A stretch of 64,000 nt of DNA from Chloroflexota bacterium (GTDB lineage Bacteria > Chloroflexota > Limnocylindria > QHBO01), in the NCBI GenBank assembly GCA_003243965.1, contig QHBO01000031.1:26455-90454 (forward strand), given 5' to 3'. This document shows positions 44,437-54,376 of the stretch, one piece after another (positions within the stretch are counted from its first letter, which is position 1; each line of letters starts with the position of its first letter). The notes beneath the pieces were generated by a model. It did not search any database, was not told where the DNA came from, and saw nothing but the letters and a program-made list of their open reading frames with translations. The position numbers were made by a program, and so were the translations under genes.

Positions 44437-44802
44437 TCACCGCCGGGCGCCGCCGGCAGATCCCGCGGCCAGGCGGGCGGCCAACTCATCACGGAGGCGC
44501 GACCGCGCGATCATCGGTCCCAGGCCGGCGCGGCGGGCTGCCGCGTGACCGTCGAGGTCGCGATGCGGGCCGAAGAGCAGGATCGCAGGCCCGGCGGGTC
44601 CGGCCTCATCGCGCCAGTCGCTGAGGGTGGTCCCCCACCCCGGCTGGCGCTCGCCCCAATCGACGACCAGTAGCTCGACGCCGCCAGCCGGGGGCAGCTC
44701 GTCCGGTGCCGCCACCCGACGCACGGTGACGCCCGCGCGGGCAGCCGCGTCCTCGATCCACGACCCGGCGATCAGGTCGGGGACGAGGGCGACAATGCTC
44801 AT
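44437..44802 (-). CDS. hypothetical protein
   Basis: Protein of 121 residues, soluble. The alternating beta-alpha pattern (MSIVALVPDLIAGSW, VELLVVDWGERQPGWG, PAILLFGPHRDLDGHAAARRAG) looks like a receiver-like or Rossmann-type small fold, but no phospho-acceptor pocket is certain. It ends the long leftward run that starts with the transketolase gene, and its ATG overlaps the stop of the previous gene (ATGA). Function unknown. Confidence 0.6.
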   Translation of the reverse strand: MSIVALVPDLIAGSWIEDAAARAGVTVRRVAAPDELPPAGGVELLVVDWGERQPGWGTTLSDWRDEAGPAGPAILLFGPHRDLDGHAAARRAGLGPMIARSRLRDELAARLAAGSAGGARR

Positions 44803-45245
44803 TTGGAGGCCGCGTTCGGTCCGTTGGAGCCGGTGGCGGCCGCAGTGGTGGCGCCGTCCGGGTCGCGGGCCGGCGGGGTCTGCGCGAGCAGCCCGATCGC
44901 CTCCGGATAGCCCAACGGACGCAGCCCCTGGTGCGCGTGGCCGTTGGCGGCGGGCTCGTACCCGTACCGCGAGATGCGCATCGGATAGATCCCGATCGCC
45001 ACCGGCGCCCGCACCTCGACCGACAGCTCGAGGCCGATCTCATCGCGGTTCCAGAGCTCCCCGAGTTTCGCGGCTTCACGATCCGGGAGCCCGATGAAGG
45101 CGACGGTCCCGTTCCGCTGCAGACGCGACATCGCGTCGGGATCGTCGAGTCCGAATCTTCGGCGGAGCTCCGCGACCGGGACATATGCGCGCGAGCTGAT
45201 GAATCGCCGAAGGCTCGAAGTGCTCGGCCGCTTGCTGGCATTCAT
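44799..45245 (-). CDS. hypothetical protein
   Basis: Protein of 148 residues. The N-terminal half has SSRAYVPVAELRRRFGLDDPDAMSRL and a helix-turn-helix-like pattern. The middle part, GTVAFIGLPDREAAKLGELW then EIGLELSVEVRAPVAIGIYPMRIS, is beta-rich. The tail is Ala/Thr/Pro-rich. No family recognised. It lies 49 bp after the proline dehydrogenase gene and is coupled to the next gene by ATGA. Confidence 0.62.
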   Translation of the reverse strand: MNASKRPSTSSLRRFISSRAYVPVAELRRRFGLDDPDAMSRLQRNGTVAFIGLPDREAAKLGELWNRDEIGLELSVEVRAPVAIGIYPMRISRYGYEPAANGHAHQGLRPLGYPEAIGLLAQTPPARDPDGATTAAATGSNGPNAASK

Positions 45246-45294
45246 GAGGTTCCCGCCAGTGTACCGGCCATCGCCATCGGTCGCTCCGCGGGGC

Positions 45295-46233
45295 TCAGCG
45301 GCGCTCGCCGAACATGGTCCGCATCACGAACAGCACGTTGGCCGGCCGCTCGGCGAGACGCCGCATGAAGTACGGATACCACTCGGTCCCGTATGGGACG
45401 TAGATCCGCAGCCGATACCCCTCCTCGATCAGCCGTCGCTGCAGATCACGGCGGATGCCGTACAGCATCTGGAACTCGAACCGGTCCGGACCGATGGCGT
45501 GCTGGCGGACGTGCGCCAGCACGTCCGCGATCATCCTCGGGTCGTGGGTCGCCACCCCGGGATAGGCGTCGGCGTCGAGCAGGGTCGTGACCAGCTCGAC
45601 GAACGAGCGATCGATCTCCTCGCGCCGCTGCCATGCGATCGACTCGGGCTCTGCATACGCACCCTTGCACACACGCACCCGCACGCGGGCGGCGGCAAGC
45701 TCGGCGACATCGGTCCGCGACCGGTGGAGGTAGGCCTGGATCACCGGCCCCACGTCGCAGCCATCGGCTCGCAGGCGCCGAACGACCTCGAGGGTCCGAT
45801 CGGTGTCGCGAGACGACTCCATGTCGATCCGGACGAAGATCCCGTGCCGTCTGCCGGCGGCGACCACCGGACCGATCACCTGCAGGCAGGTCTCCACACC
45901 CAGGTCGAGCCCCATCTGGGTCAGCTTGACGCTGACGTTGGCGTCCAGCCCGTCCGCCGCGATGCGCTCGATGGTCGCCACGTACGCGGCCGCGGCGGCG
46001 TCGGCGGTGGCTCGGTCGCTGACGCTTTCGCCCAGGACGTCGAGCGTGGCGCTCGCCCCGGAGGCGTTGAGCGCGCGGACCGCTTCGGCCGCCTCGGCCA
46101 GGGTGGTGCCGGCCACGAAGCGGAGCGCCACGCGGCGAAGGCCGGGCGTGCGCAGCGCGAGACGAGCCACCCAACGTCGATGCGAGAGCCACAGGAACAA
46201 TGCGCGGAGCGGCCCGTCGAGCATCGCGGCCAT
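45295..46233 (-). CDS. putA: proline dehydrogenase
   Basis: FAD-dependent proline dehydrogenase, monofunctional, 312 residues, oxidising proline to pyrroline-5-carboxylate and passing electrons to the quinone pool. Family blocks seen: LDVLGESVSD, VSVKLTQMGLDLG, FVRIDMESS, VGPVIQAYLHRSRTD, RVRVCKGAYAEPESIAW, FEFQMLYGIRRDLQRRL and YVPYGTEWYPYFMRRLAERPAN. The late Arg pair binds proline carboxylate. The P5C dehydrogenase partner is not adjacent; the ALDH at 9855 is far away. It follows a thioredoxin-like small gene by 9 bp, so it may be read with the pentose phosphate operon. The symbol is for the ProDH function only; the gene lacks the other PutA domains. Confidence 0.93.
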   Translation of the reverse strand: MAAMLDGPLRALFLWLSHRRWVARLALRTPGLRRVALRFVAGTTLAEAAEAVRALNASGASATLDVLGESVSDRATADAAAAAYVATIERIAADGLDANVSVKLTQMGLDLGVETCLQVIGPVVAAGRRHGIFVRIDMESSRDTDRTLEVVRRLRADGCDVGPVIQAYLHRSRTDVAELAAARVRVRVCKGAYAEPESIAWQRREEIDRSFVELVTTLLDADAYPGVATHDPRMIADVLAHVRQHAIGPDRFEFQMLYGIRRDLQRRLIEEGYRLRIYVPYGTEWYPYFMRRLAERPANVLFVMRTMFGERR

Positions 46234-46242
46234 GCTAGCCGC

Positions 46243-46587
46243 CTAGCGGCCGTCCGACCGGCGCCCGTGGCCCCAGCCGCGCGCCCGCTCCACGGCGCGT
46301 CGGATCATCTCCTTGGTCGGCACATTCGACGGGCTGTCCGCCTGCGCCGGATAGGCCCGCAGGGCCAGGGCCGGGGTCGCTGTGGCGCCGTCAGGCTCGA
46401 TGTCCCGGCCATCGATCCGAATCGTGGGTGACCCGGGAAAGCGGAGCAGCTCGGCGTCCTCCGCCGAACTGACGGCGACCATCTGGATCGGCGTCTCGAA
46501 GGCGTCCTCGGTGAGCACCTCCACGAGGCGCTGGCGCGTCTCCATGTAGTGCGGGTCGCCATCCCAGAACAGGAGCTCGCAGCGCAC
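46243..46587 (-). CDS. small thioredoxin-fold-like protein
   Basis: Protein of 114 residues from GTG 46587 (MRCELLFWDGDPHYMETRQRL). The pattern strand-helix, VLTEDAFETPIQMVAV, then RFPGSPTIRIDGRDIEPDG matches thioredoxin-like proteins, in which SPTIRIDG holds the cis-Pro loop. The usual CxxC is absent: only Cys3 is present near the first strand. The start follows the stop of the small membrane-protein gene by 2 bp. The track ORF from 46797 is a readthrough of that gene. Role unknown; perhaps mercury-resistance or DUF2703-like proteins are relatives. Confidence 0.7.
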   Translation of the reverse strand: MRCELLFWDGDPHYMETRQRLVEVLTEDAFETPIQMVAVSSAEDAELLRFPGSPTIRIDGRDIEPDGATATPALALRAYPAQADSPSNVPTKEMIRRAVERARGWGHGRRSDGR

Positions 46588-46589
46588 GG

Positions 46590-46868
46590 CTACCTCGAGC
46601 CGGTGGCGGCGAAGAAGGCGATCACGCCGAGCAGCGCGACCCCTCCCAGCGCGGCGCCGATCCATACCCGCCGGCGCTCCGCCCCGGTCATCCCCTCCCG
46701 GAGGCCTGCAGGCCGGTTCCGGTCGGCGCGGCCCCGCCAGGCGAGATAGCGCTCCGTGTTGAGGTCGCGCGCGTCGCGGTGCCGATAGGCGGACCATGCC
46801 GGCCAGCCAATCGCGTAGGCGGCTGCGCCGGCGACCGCGGCGACCACCAGCCAGATGAGCGGCGTCAT
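46590..46868 (-). CDS. small two-helix membrane protein
   Basis: Protein of 92 residues, starting MTPLIWLVVAAVAGAAAYAIGW. One membrane helix lies at each end (the second GAALGGVALLGVIAFFAAT), with a basic loop between (RHRDARDLNTERYLAWRGRAD). The ATG overlaps the pgl stop as ATGA and the stop lies 2 bp before the next GTG, so it is embedded in the operon. No family named. It may anchor a cytosolic partner at the membrane. Confidence 0.72.
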   Translation of the reverse strand: MTPLIWLVVAAVAGAAAYAIGWPAWSAYRHRDARDLNTERYLAWRGRADRNRPAGLREGMTGAERRRVWIGAALGGVALLGVIAFFAATGSR

Positions 46869-47620
46869 GCGCGCAGCGTAGCGTTCGGCCCGCTCTCCGC
46901 GGCCTGATCGACGAGCCACGTCACTCGCTCCCCGCGCACTCGGCCCGCCGGCAGCGCCGCCCCCGAGCGCACGCCGCGCAGCGCGTCCGCCTTGTCCGCG
47001 CCGGTGACCGTGAACAGGGCGAGCCGCGCGGCGTCGAGCACCGGGAAGGTGAGCGTCATCCGCCACGCGGCGGGGCCGGGCGCCCAGTTGGCAACCACCC
47101 AGCGATCGGCCACGGTCAGCGCCGCGCTCTCCGGAAAGAGCGATGCGGTGTGCCCATCGGGTCCCATGCCCAGGCAGATCAGGTCGAAGCGGGGCGGTTC
47201 GGCTCCCCGCGCCTCAAAGGCGAGGCGCAGCTCTCCCTCGTAGGCGAGCGCCGCGCCGTCCAGATCGGCGACCTCCGCCTGCATGCGGTGCACCGCGTCG
47301 GCACGCACGCCGCGAGGACCGCCGGTCAGCGGCGCGATGAGCATCTGGTACGCCACGCCGAAGTTCGACTCCGGGTGGTCCGGCGGCACGGCGCGCTCGT
47401 CGACCCAGAAGAACTCGACACGGCTCCAGTCGATCTGCGCGCGCCGGGGCGCCGACACGAGGAGCGGAAAAACCAGCTTGGGCGTGGAGCCGCCCGAGAG
47501 GGCGACGCGGAAGCGGCCGCGTTGCTCGATGGCCGCCTGACCCTCGGCCAGGAAGCGGTCGGCGGTGGCCGCGGCGACCGCCGACGGATCCGGGTAGGTG
47601 TCGAAGGTCGGGACGCTCAC
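46865..47620 (-). CDS. pgl: 6-phosphogluconolactonase
   Basis: Hydrolyses 6-phosphoglucono-lactone to 6-phosphogluconate, the second step of the oxidative pentose phosphate pathway. The 251-residue DevB-type chain has VALSGGSTPKLVFPLL, VEFFWVDERAVPPDHPESNFG and LICLGMGPDGHTASLFPES, the sugar-phosphate-binding and catalytic His blocks. It starts at GTG 47620, overlapping the opcA stop as GTGA, and its stop overlaps the next ATG. The order zwf-opcA-pgl is the same as in actinobacteria. Confidence 0.96.
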   Translation of the reverse strand: MSVPTFDTYPDPSAVAAATADRFLAEGQAAIEQRGRFRVALSGGSTPKLVFPLLVSAPRRAQIDWSRVEFFWVDERAVPPDHPESNFGVAYQMLIAPLTGGPRGVRADAVHRMQAEVADLDGAALAYEGELRLAFEARGAEPPRFDLICLGMGPDGHTASLFPESAALTVADRWVVANWAPGPAAWRMTLTFPVLDAARLALFTVTGADKADALRGVRSGAALPAGRVRGERVTWLVDQAAESGPNATLRA

Positions 47621-48948
47621 TCGGTACCGCTGTCGCCCGGTTGCGCCGAGGCGAGCAGGATGGCCGCGGCACGCAGCGCCGCCTCGTAGACGAGCTCGTG
47701 GCTCTCGACCACCAGCTGCTGGCTGAGGAGGTGCGACTCGGTGTCCTCCGGAACCGCGGTCCGCCGCAGGGAGGCGGTCATCCCGTCGGCGTTGGTGGCC
47801 ACCGTCGCCTGCCGGGCATCGCGGTCGATGATGAACTCGGCGGCCCCGGTCTCGCCCAGGGAGCGGAGACGCAGCTGCACGAGCTCTCCGGGAGGCAGCT
47901 GCTCGACCGGCTGCGGCTCGATGATCAGGTCGACCATCTCGTAGCGGCCCTCCAAGCGGAGTCGCGCGGCGCCATCGGTCAGCGGCTGGATGGTCCGGTA
48001 GCGCTTCCAGCCCAGGCGAGTCGCCAGCCAGCCCGCGTACAGCATCGCCTGGCTCAGGGGAGACGCGACCCCCGGGGCAACGTCGTCGCCGCTCGCCACC
48101 ACGTGCTCGGGCCTCCCCTGCGGCCCGGCCGCGTAGCGGATCAGCAGCCGGTTGAGATTCGGCAGGTACCGGCGGAACCGAGGCGTGTCGAAGAACTGCG
48201 CGGTGAGCTCCTGCAGCGGCCCCAGTCGCTCCCAGCTGAGGTCGCCGACCCCGGTCCGCCGCCGCAGCGAGCCGAGCCGCCTGAACCCGACCAGCAGGTC
48301 GCCGAAGTCCGAGCTGTCGACGATCAGCCGGTCCGCGATCCCGACCAGCTGCTCAAAGACGGGGTGACCGATGGGCGGCGCCCCGGGCCACCAGACGAGG
48401 GTCGGTAGATCGTGGATCAGCAGCGGCGCGACCACGCCGGCCAGGTGGCTCGCCGCCTCGCCGCGCACGGTGAGGATCACCTGCTCGTAGCAGACGCGCT
48501 CGCCACCACCGGTCGGAGTCTGGCAGTGGACGCTGATCCGGGCATCGACCGAGTCGCCGGACGCCTCGTGGTTGGCGACCAGCACGATGGCGCGGGACGG
48601 ATGGCGTGCGCCGAGCCCCATCATCGTCTTCACCACGCGTTCGGCCGCCGATTCGTCGAGGACGGTCACGATCAGGTTCAGGACCGATGCACGCGCGTGC
48701 GCGAGCTCGGTGGTGTCCACCGACTCGTCCCCCTGGATCAGCTGCCGGACGGGAACGTGCCAGAGCGTCATCAGCTGCGCCTCCACCGCCCGCACGGTGG
48801 TGCCCCGCTGCTCCCAGACCGGCGTGGCGAGGGTTTCGCCCTCGCCGAAGCGCATCAGGCGCCGATGGACCGCCTGCTCGCGCTCGGCCCCATCAGCGAC
48901 CGGCTGCGGCTTCCCCGGCTGCTGCTGCGGGGCGTCCGGGTTGGTCAT
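47617..48948 (-). CDS. opcA: OpcA, glucose-6-phosphate dehydrogenase assembly protein
   Basis: OpcA-family protein of 443 residues. Members are needed for full activity or oligomer state of glucose-6-phosphate dehydrogenase in cyanobacteria and actinobacteria. Seen family parts: ARASVLNLIVTVLDE, HPSRAIVLVANHE, HCQTPTGGGERVCYEQVILTVRGEAASHLAGVVAPLLIHDLPTL (only the pattern is quoted in pieces: VAPLLIHDLPT and VWWPGAPP) and ADRLIVDSSDFGD. The N-terminal 15 residues are Pro/Gln-rich. It lies 10 bp after zwf and is coupled to pgl, which fits its role as a Zwf partner. Confidence 0.95.
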   Translation of the reverse strand: MTNPDAPQQQPGKPQPVADGAEREQAVHRRLMRFGEGETLATPVWEQRGTTVRAVEAQLMTLWHVPVRQLIQGDESVDTTELAHARASVLNLIVTVLDESAAERVVKTMMGLGARHPSRAIVLVANHEASGDSVDARISVHCQTPTGGGERVCYEQVILTVRGEAASHLAGVVAPLLIHDLPTLVWWPGAPPIGHPVFEQLVGIADRLIVDSSDFGDLLVGFRRLGSLRRRTGVGDLSWERLGPLQELTAQFFDTPRFRRYLPNLNRLLIRYAAGPQGRPEHVVASGDDVAPGVASPLSQAMLYAGWLATRLGWKRYRTIQPLTDGAARLRLEGRYEMVDLIIEPQPVEQLPPGELVQLRLRSLGETGAAEFIIDRDARQATVATNADGMTASLRRTAVPEDTESHLLSQQLVVESHELVYEAALRAAAILLASAQPGDSGTE

Positions 48949-48958
48949 CGGTCCGGGA

Positions 48959-50599
48959 TCAGGGGCGGCGCCACTGGCGCCCGTCCCGTTCCAGCAGCTC
49001 GTCGGCCGCCGGCGGCCCCCACGTTCCGCCCGCGTAGAAGTGCAGCGCCCCGCCCTCGCCGCCGGCCCAGGCCTTCAGGACCGGCTCGAGGATCTCCCAG
49101 GCACGCTCAACCTCGTCACCCCGGGTGAAGAGCGACGGATCGCCGATCATCGCGTCGAGCAGCAGGGTCTCGTAGGCATCGGGCGAGTCGACCGCAAACG
49201 ACGATCCGTAGCGGAAGTCCATGTTGACGCTGCGAATCTGCAGCCCCTGGCCCGGCACCTTGGCGCCGAAGCGCAGCAGGATGCCCTCATCGGGCTGGAT
49301 GCGGATGGCCAGGATGTTCGGGTCGATGGCCGGCGTGCCGGCACGCGCGAAGAGCGCCAGCGGCGCGCGCTTGAACTGGACGCTGATCTCGGTCGCCCGG
49401 GTGGCGAGCGTCTTACCGGTGCGGATGTAGAACGGCACGCCGGCCCAGCGCCACGAGTCGATGGCGACCTTCATGGCCACGAACGTCTCCGTCTGCGAGT
49501 CGGGCGCCACCTCCGGCTCGTCCCGGTAGGCGTGCACCTTCTCGCCCTCGACCCACCCGGAGACGTACTGGCCGCGCACCACGTTGGCGGCGACGTCCGA
49601 GCGGGTCATCGGCTTCACCGCGCGCAACACCTTCACCTTCTCGTCGCGGAGGTCCTGCGCCTTGAACTCGACCGGCGGCTCCATGGCGAACACGGTGAGC
49701 AGCTGGAGCCCGTGGTTCTGCACGATGTCGCGCAGCGCGCCCGTCTGGTCGTAGAACTCGCCGCGACCCTCGACGCCGACCGTTTCGGCGACGGTGATCT
49801 GCACCGAGTCGATGTAGCGGCGGTTCCAGATTGGTTCGAAGAGGCCGTTTCCGAAGCGGAAGACGGCGAGGTTCTGGACCGTCTCCTTCCCGAGGTAGTG
49901 GTCGATGCGGTAGACCTGCGACTCGTCGAAGACCTGGTTGATCTCGCGGTTCAGCTTGCCGGCCGAGACGAGGTCGAAGCCGAACGGCTTCTCCACGATC
50001 ACGCGGGACCAGCCGCGCTTGGTGCCCTCCGGGCGCTCCTCGCCGCTGGCGGTCAGTCCGGCGGCCCCGAGCTGCTTGACGATCTCCGGATACAGCGTCG
50101 GGGGAACGGCGAGGTAGAAGAGGCGGTTTCCCGAGGTCCCGCGGTCGCGATCGAGCCGATCAAGCCGCTTGGCCAGCTCCTGGTACGCCGCGGGATCGTG
50201 GAACTCGCCGCGGTGGTAGGCGACCCCCTGAGCGAACGAGTCCCACACCGCGGCGTTGACCGGGCGGTTGCGGCTGTACTCGTTGATGCCCTCGAGCAGG
50301 TGATCGCGGAACTGATCGTCGGTCATCTCCCGGCGGGCGAAGCCCACCACGCTGAACTCCCCGGGCAGGAACCCGCCGAGCATCAGGTTATAGAGCGCCG
50401 GCCCGAGCTTGCGAAGGGTCAGGTCGCCGGTGGCACCGATGATGATCATCGTGCACGGCTCGGGCATGCGATCCAGGCGCAGCCCTTCGCGCAGCGGATT
50501 CGGCGACGGGCGCTGGCCGTTCCCGTCGCGCTGGGGGCGTGCGTCGGCGGAGATGTCGGGCTCGGTGACGCTCGTCGCCGGCGTGGCGCGGGTGGTCAA
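48959..50599 (-). CDS. zwf: glucose-6-phosphate 1-dehydrogenase
   Basis: Oxidises glucose 6-phosphate to the lactone with NAD(P), the entry step of the oxidative pentose phosphate pathway. The 546-residue chain has the dinucleotide motif IIGATGDLTLRKLGPALY, VIVEKPFGFDL, and the substrate/catalytic signature RIDHYLGKETVQN with its His. I chose the TTG at 50599, 2 bp after the gnd stop, because it keeps the conserved NPLREGLRLDRMPEP region just before the P-loop-like motif, as in actinobacterial Zwf; the track ORF from 50923 is gnd readthrough. An Asp/Gln/Asn-rich N-terminal tail of about 30 residues precedes it. Confidence 0.96.
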   Translation of the reverse strand: MTTRATPATSVTEPDISADARPQRDGNGQRPSPNPLREGLRLDRMPEPCTMIIIGATGDLTLRKLGPALYNLMLGGFLPGEFSVVGFARREMTDDQFRDHLLEGINEYSRNRPVNAAVWDSFAQGVAYHRGEFHDPAAYQELAKRLDRLDRDRGTSGNRLFYLAVPPTLYPEIVKQLGAAGLTASGEERPEGTKRGWSRVIVEKPFGFDLVSAGKLNREINQVFDESQVYRIDHYLGKETVQNLAVFRFGNGLFEPIWNRRYIDSVQITVAETVGVEGRGEFYDQTGALRDIVQNHGLQLLTVFAMEPPVEFKAQDLRDEKVKVLRAVKPMTRSDVAANVVRGQYVSGWVEGEKVHAYRDEPEVAPDSQTETFVAMKVAIDSWRWAGVPFYIRTGKTLATRATEISVQFKRAPLALFARAGTPAIDPNILAIRIQPDEGILLRFGAKVPGQGLQIRSVNMDFRYGSSFAVDSPDAYETLLLDAMIGDPSLFTRGDEVERAWEILEPVLKAWAGGEGGALHFYAGGTWGPPAADELLERDGRQWRRP

Positions 50600-50601
50600 G
50601 G

Positions 50602-51558
<957 letters not shown>

Positions 51559-51590
51559 CGTCGCCTCCGTCGTTCCTTCGTCCGTTTCGA

Positions 51591-53264
51591 CTACGCCTGC
51601 ACGCTTCCCGCCAGCGCACCGTCCACCATCGCCAACAGCCGGTCGAGGCCCTCTTCGAGCGACGCGAGGTGGACCCGCAGCACGCGCCGATTGCGCCGCT
51701 GCAGCGACTCCAGGTCGCCCAGCGCCTGGGCCGCGATCAGCGTGCCGAAGCTCTCTTCCCACCCGGGGATCGGGAGGTCCTTCGCCGGTTCCGCGGTCAG
51801 CTGCAGGTAGACCCCGGACGGCGGTCCGCCCTTGTGCAGCTGCCCGGTCGAGTGCAAGAAGCGCGGGCCGAACCCCAGCGTGGTGGCGGTTCCCAGGGCG
51901 TCACGCGTCCGCTGCCGGATCCGCTGCAGCTGGTCGCGGACCGGCGGCTCCATCGGCAGGTAGGCGAGGATCGCCAGGTAATCGCCGGCGCGCACCAGCT
52001 CGAGCAGCTGGCGCACCGCACCCTCGACGCTGTACGGCGAGTCGCCGAGGGCGGAGGCATCGGCGTAAGCGGCGAGGCCCGGCTCGGCGACGATCGGCGC
52101 CGGGGCGGGCAGCGCGCCGCGCTCGCGGTAGCGCTGGAGGAGGGCGCTAGTGGCGTCCTTGCTCTCCTGCACGTTGGGCTGGTCGAAGGGATCGATGCCC
52201 AGCACGATGCCCGCAGCGGCGGTCGCGATCTCCCAGCGGACGAACTCGGCGCCGATGTCGAGCGGAGCCTGCAGACCGATGCGCTGCACCGGGTGCCCGG
52301 CCGATTCCAGCTGGCCGGCGAGGCCGTCGAGGGACTCGTCCTCGTCCCCGGCCAGCGACAGGACGACGAAGCAGCGGTCGGTGCCATACGCCGACGCGTC
52401 CGCGAGCGGCTCCCCGACCACCGGCACGATCCCGGTTCCCTGCTTGCCGGTGCTCTCGGCGATGAGCTGCTCCGCCCAGTCGCCAAAGCTCGCCAGGCGC
52501 GGCGTGGTCAGGATCGTCAGCTTGTCGCGTCCGGCCCGCGCCGCCTCGCCGAGTGTGGCGCCCAGCTGAAGCCCGGGGTTCTCGTTCGGCGGGCGGCGGC
52601 ACGCCTCGGCCATGCGTCGCGCGGCGTCAAGCAGCCCAGCGAGGTCGACCCCGTGGAGGGCGGCGGGCACCAGCCCGAAGACGCTCAGCGCCGAATACCG
52701 GCCCCCGACGTCCGGCGGCGCCTCGAGGATGCCGCGGAACTCCTGGGAGCGGGCGACGTCGACCAGCGCGGTGCCGGGGTCGGTGATCGCCAGGAAGTCG
52801 AGGGCCGGCGCGACCTCGGCCATCGCGGCGTGGTAGGCATTCGGCTCGGTGGTCGTCCCCGACTTGCTGCTGACGCAGAAGATGGTCCGGGCCGAGGCGC
52901 CCCACTCGCGGAAGCCGCGCACCACGTCCGGATGCGTCGAGTCGAGGATCCGCAGCGTGACGTCGCCGTCCGGGAACGTGCGGCTGAACAGCTCGGGGGC
53001 CAGGCTGGAGCCTCCCATCCCGAGCACCGCCGCACGGCGGTAGCCATCGGCCCGGACCGCGTCGGCCAGGTGCCCGAGCTCATTGACCCGGGACCGCATC
53101 GTCTCGGGCAGATCGAGCCAGCCCATCCATCGGGCAAGATCTTCAGGGGCCTTGCCGGAAGCGGCCCACAGGCTGCCGTCCTTGGCCCACAGGCGGGTGG
53201 CCACATCGTCGGCTGTCCAGGCGCGGAGGCGCGCCGCAACCGCCTCGGCGAGTTCCTGGCTCAT
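51591..53264 (-). CDS. pgi: glucose-6-phosphate isomerase
   Basis: Interconverts glucose 6-phosphate and fructose 6-phosphate, linking glycolysis to the pentose phosphate pathway. The 557-residue chain has two SIS-type domains: AVLGMGGSSLAPELFSR and FCVSSKSGTTTEPNAY in the first, and LTTPRLASFGDWAEQLIAESTGKQGTG (seen in two pieces) plus VLGIDPFDQPNVQESK in the second. The end RFLHSTGQLHKGGPPSGVYLQL carries the His/Lys region. This divergent type is the one often found fused to transaldolase in other bacteria; here they are separate but overlap by 4 bp (ATGA). Confidence 0.94.
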   Translation of the reverse strand: MSQELAEAVAARLRAWTADDVATRLWAKDGSLWAASGKAPEDLARWMGWLDLPETMRSRVNELGHLADAVRADGYRRAAVLGMGGSSLAPELFSRTFPDGDVTLRILDSTHPDVVRGFREWGASARTIFCVSSKSGTTTEPNAYHAAMAEVAPALDFLAITDPGTALVDVARSQEFRGILEAPPDVGGRYSALSVFGLVPAALHGVDLAGLLDAARRMAEACRRPPNENPGLQLGATLGEAARAGRDKLTILTTPRLASFGDWAEQLIAESTGKQGTGIVPVVGEPLADASAYGTDRCFVVLSLAGDEDESLDGLAGQLESAGHPVQRIGLQAPLDIGAEFVRWEIATAAAGIVLGIDPFDQPNVQESKDATSALLQRYRERGALPAPAPIVAEPGLAAYADASALGDSPYSVEGAVRQLLELVRAGDYLAILAYLPMEPPVRDQLQRIRQRTRDALGTATTLGFGPRFLHSTGQLHKGGPPSGVYLQLTAEPAKDLPIPGWEESFGTLIAAQALGDLESLQRRNRRVLRVHLASLEEGLDRLLAMVDGALAGSVQA

Positions 53265-54364
53265 GCCGGCGCGAGCGACTTCCGCTGGCTGTCGATCGTC
53301 TGGATCAGCTCATCGAACGACTCGCCGAAGGCGGCGACCCCCTCCTCGATGAGCTCGCCGGTCACCCGCTCCATCGAGATCCCCATCGCCTCCAGCGCTC
53401 CGAGGTCCGCATGCGCCTCGTCGAGCCGCGCGTCCAGGGTGCGCTCCAGCCTGCCGTGATCGAGGAATGCCCTGATCGTATCGAGCGGCATGGTGTCGAC
53501 CGTCTCCGGACCGATCAGCTCCTCGACGTACAGCACGTCGCGATACTCCGGATTCTTGGTCGAGGTGCTCGCCCACAGGCAGCGCTGCACGTGCGCGCCG
53601 GCGTCACGCAGCTCCGCGAACTCGTTGCCCCCGAAGATCTTCGCGAACGACTCGTACGCGAGCTTGGCGTTGGCGATCGCCGCCTTGCCGCGCAGCTCCC
53701 GCGCCTCGGGCGTGCCCATCTCGTCGAGCCGCTTGTCGACCCTGGTGTCGACCCGGCTGACGAAGAAGCTCGCGACCGATGCGATCCGGCTCACGTCTTC
53801 CCCGCGCTCTTGGCGCTGGCGAAGGCCGGCGATGTAGGCGCGCGCCACGTCCTCATAGACCTGCACGCTGAACATCAGCGTGACGTTGACGTTGATCCCC
53901 TCGCTGATGGCGCGCTCGATGGCCGGTACGCCGGCCGGCGTGGCCGGGATCTTGATGAACACGTTCGGGCGCGCCAGCCGCGTCCAGAGGTGCCGGGCGC
54001 GCGCCAGGGTCCGCTCCGTGTCTTCGGCGACGTCGGGCTCGACCTCGATCGACACGAAACCGTCGGTGCCGCCAGACTCGTCGAACGTGGAGCGCAGCGC
54101 GTCCGCGGCATCGCCGACATCGGCCACCGCGATCGCCTCGTAGATGTCCCGGGTGTCCCGTCCATCGTCGAGCATCCGGGAGATCAGCTCATCGTATTGG
54201 CCGCCGGCGACCGCCTTGGCGAAGATCGTCGGGTTGCTGGTCAGGCCGCGGATTCCGTCGCGGACCATCTGGGCGAGCTTGCCGCTCGCGATCAGGTCAC
54301 GATCGATGAAGTCGATCCACGGGCTCTGGTCCTGCTCGGCGTGAAGCCGCTGCAGCGTGTTCAT
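53261..54364 (-). CDS. tal: transaldolase
   Basis: Moves a dihydroxyacetone unit between sugar phosphates in the non-oxidative pentose phosphate pathway. The 367-residue class (TalB-long/actinobacterial type) has SPWIDFIDRDLIASGKLAQM at the N terminus, GIRGLTSNPTIFAKAVA, and the Schiff-base lysine in RPNVFIKIPATPAGVPAIE. INVNVTLMFSVQVYEDVARAY and ASVASFFVSRVDTRVD follow, and CLWASTSTKNPEYRDVLYVEEL near the end. It lies 12 bp after tkt and overlaps pgi. Confidence 0.96.
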   Translation of the reverse strand: MNTLQRLHAEQDQSPWIDFIDRDLIASGKLAQMVRDGIRGLTSNPTIFAKAVAGGQYDELISRMLDDGRDTRDIYEAIAVADVGDAADALRSTFDESGGTDGFVSIEVEPDVAEDTERTLARARHLWTRLARPNVFIKIPATPAGVPAIERAISEGINVNVTLMFSVQVYEDVARAYIAGLRQRQERGEDVSRIASVASFFVSRVDTRVDKRLDEMGTPEARELRGKAAIANAKLAYESFAKIFGGNEFAELRDAGAHVQRCLWASTSTKNPEYRDVLYVEELIGPETVDTMPLDTIRAFLDHGRLERTLDARLDEAHADLGALEAMGISMERVTGELIEEGVAAFGESFDELIQTIDSQRKSLAPA

Positions 54365-54376
54365 CGGTTTCCTCCT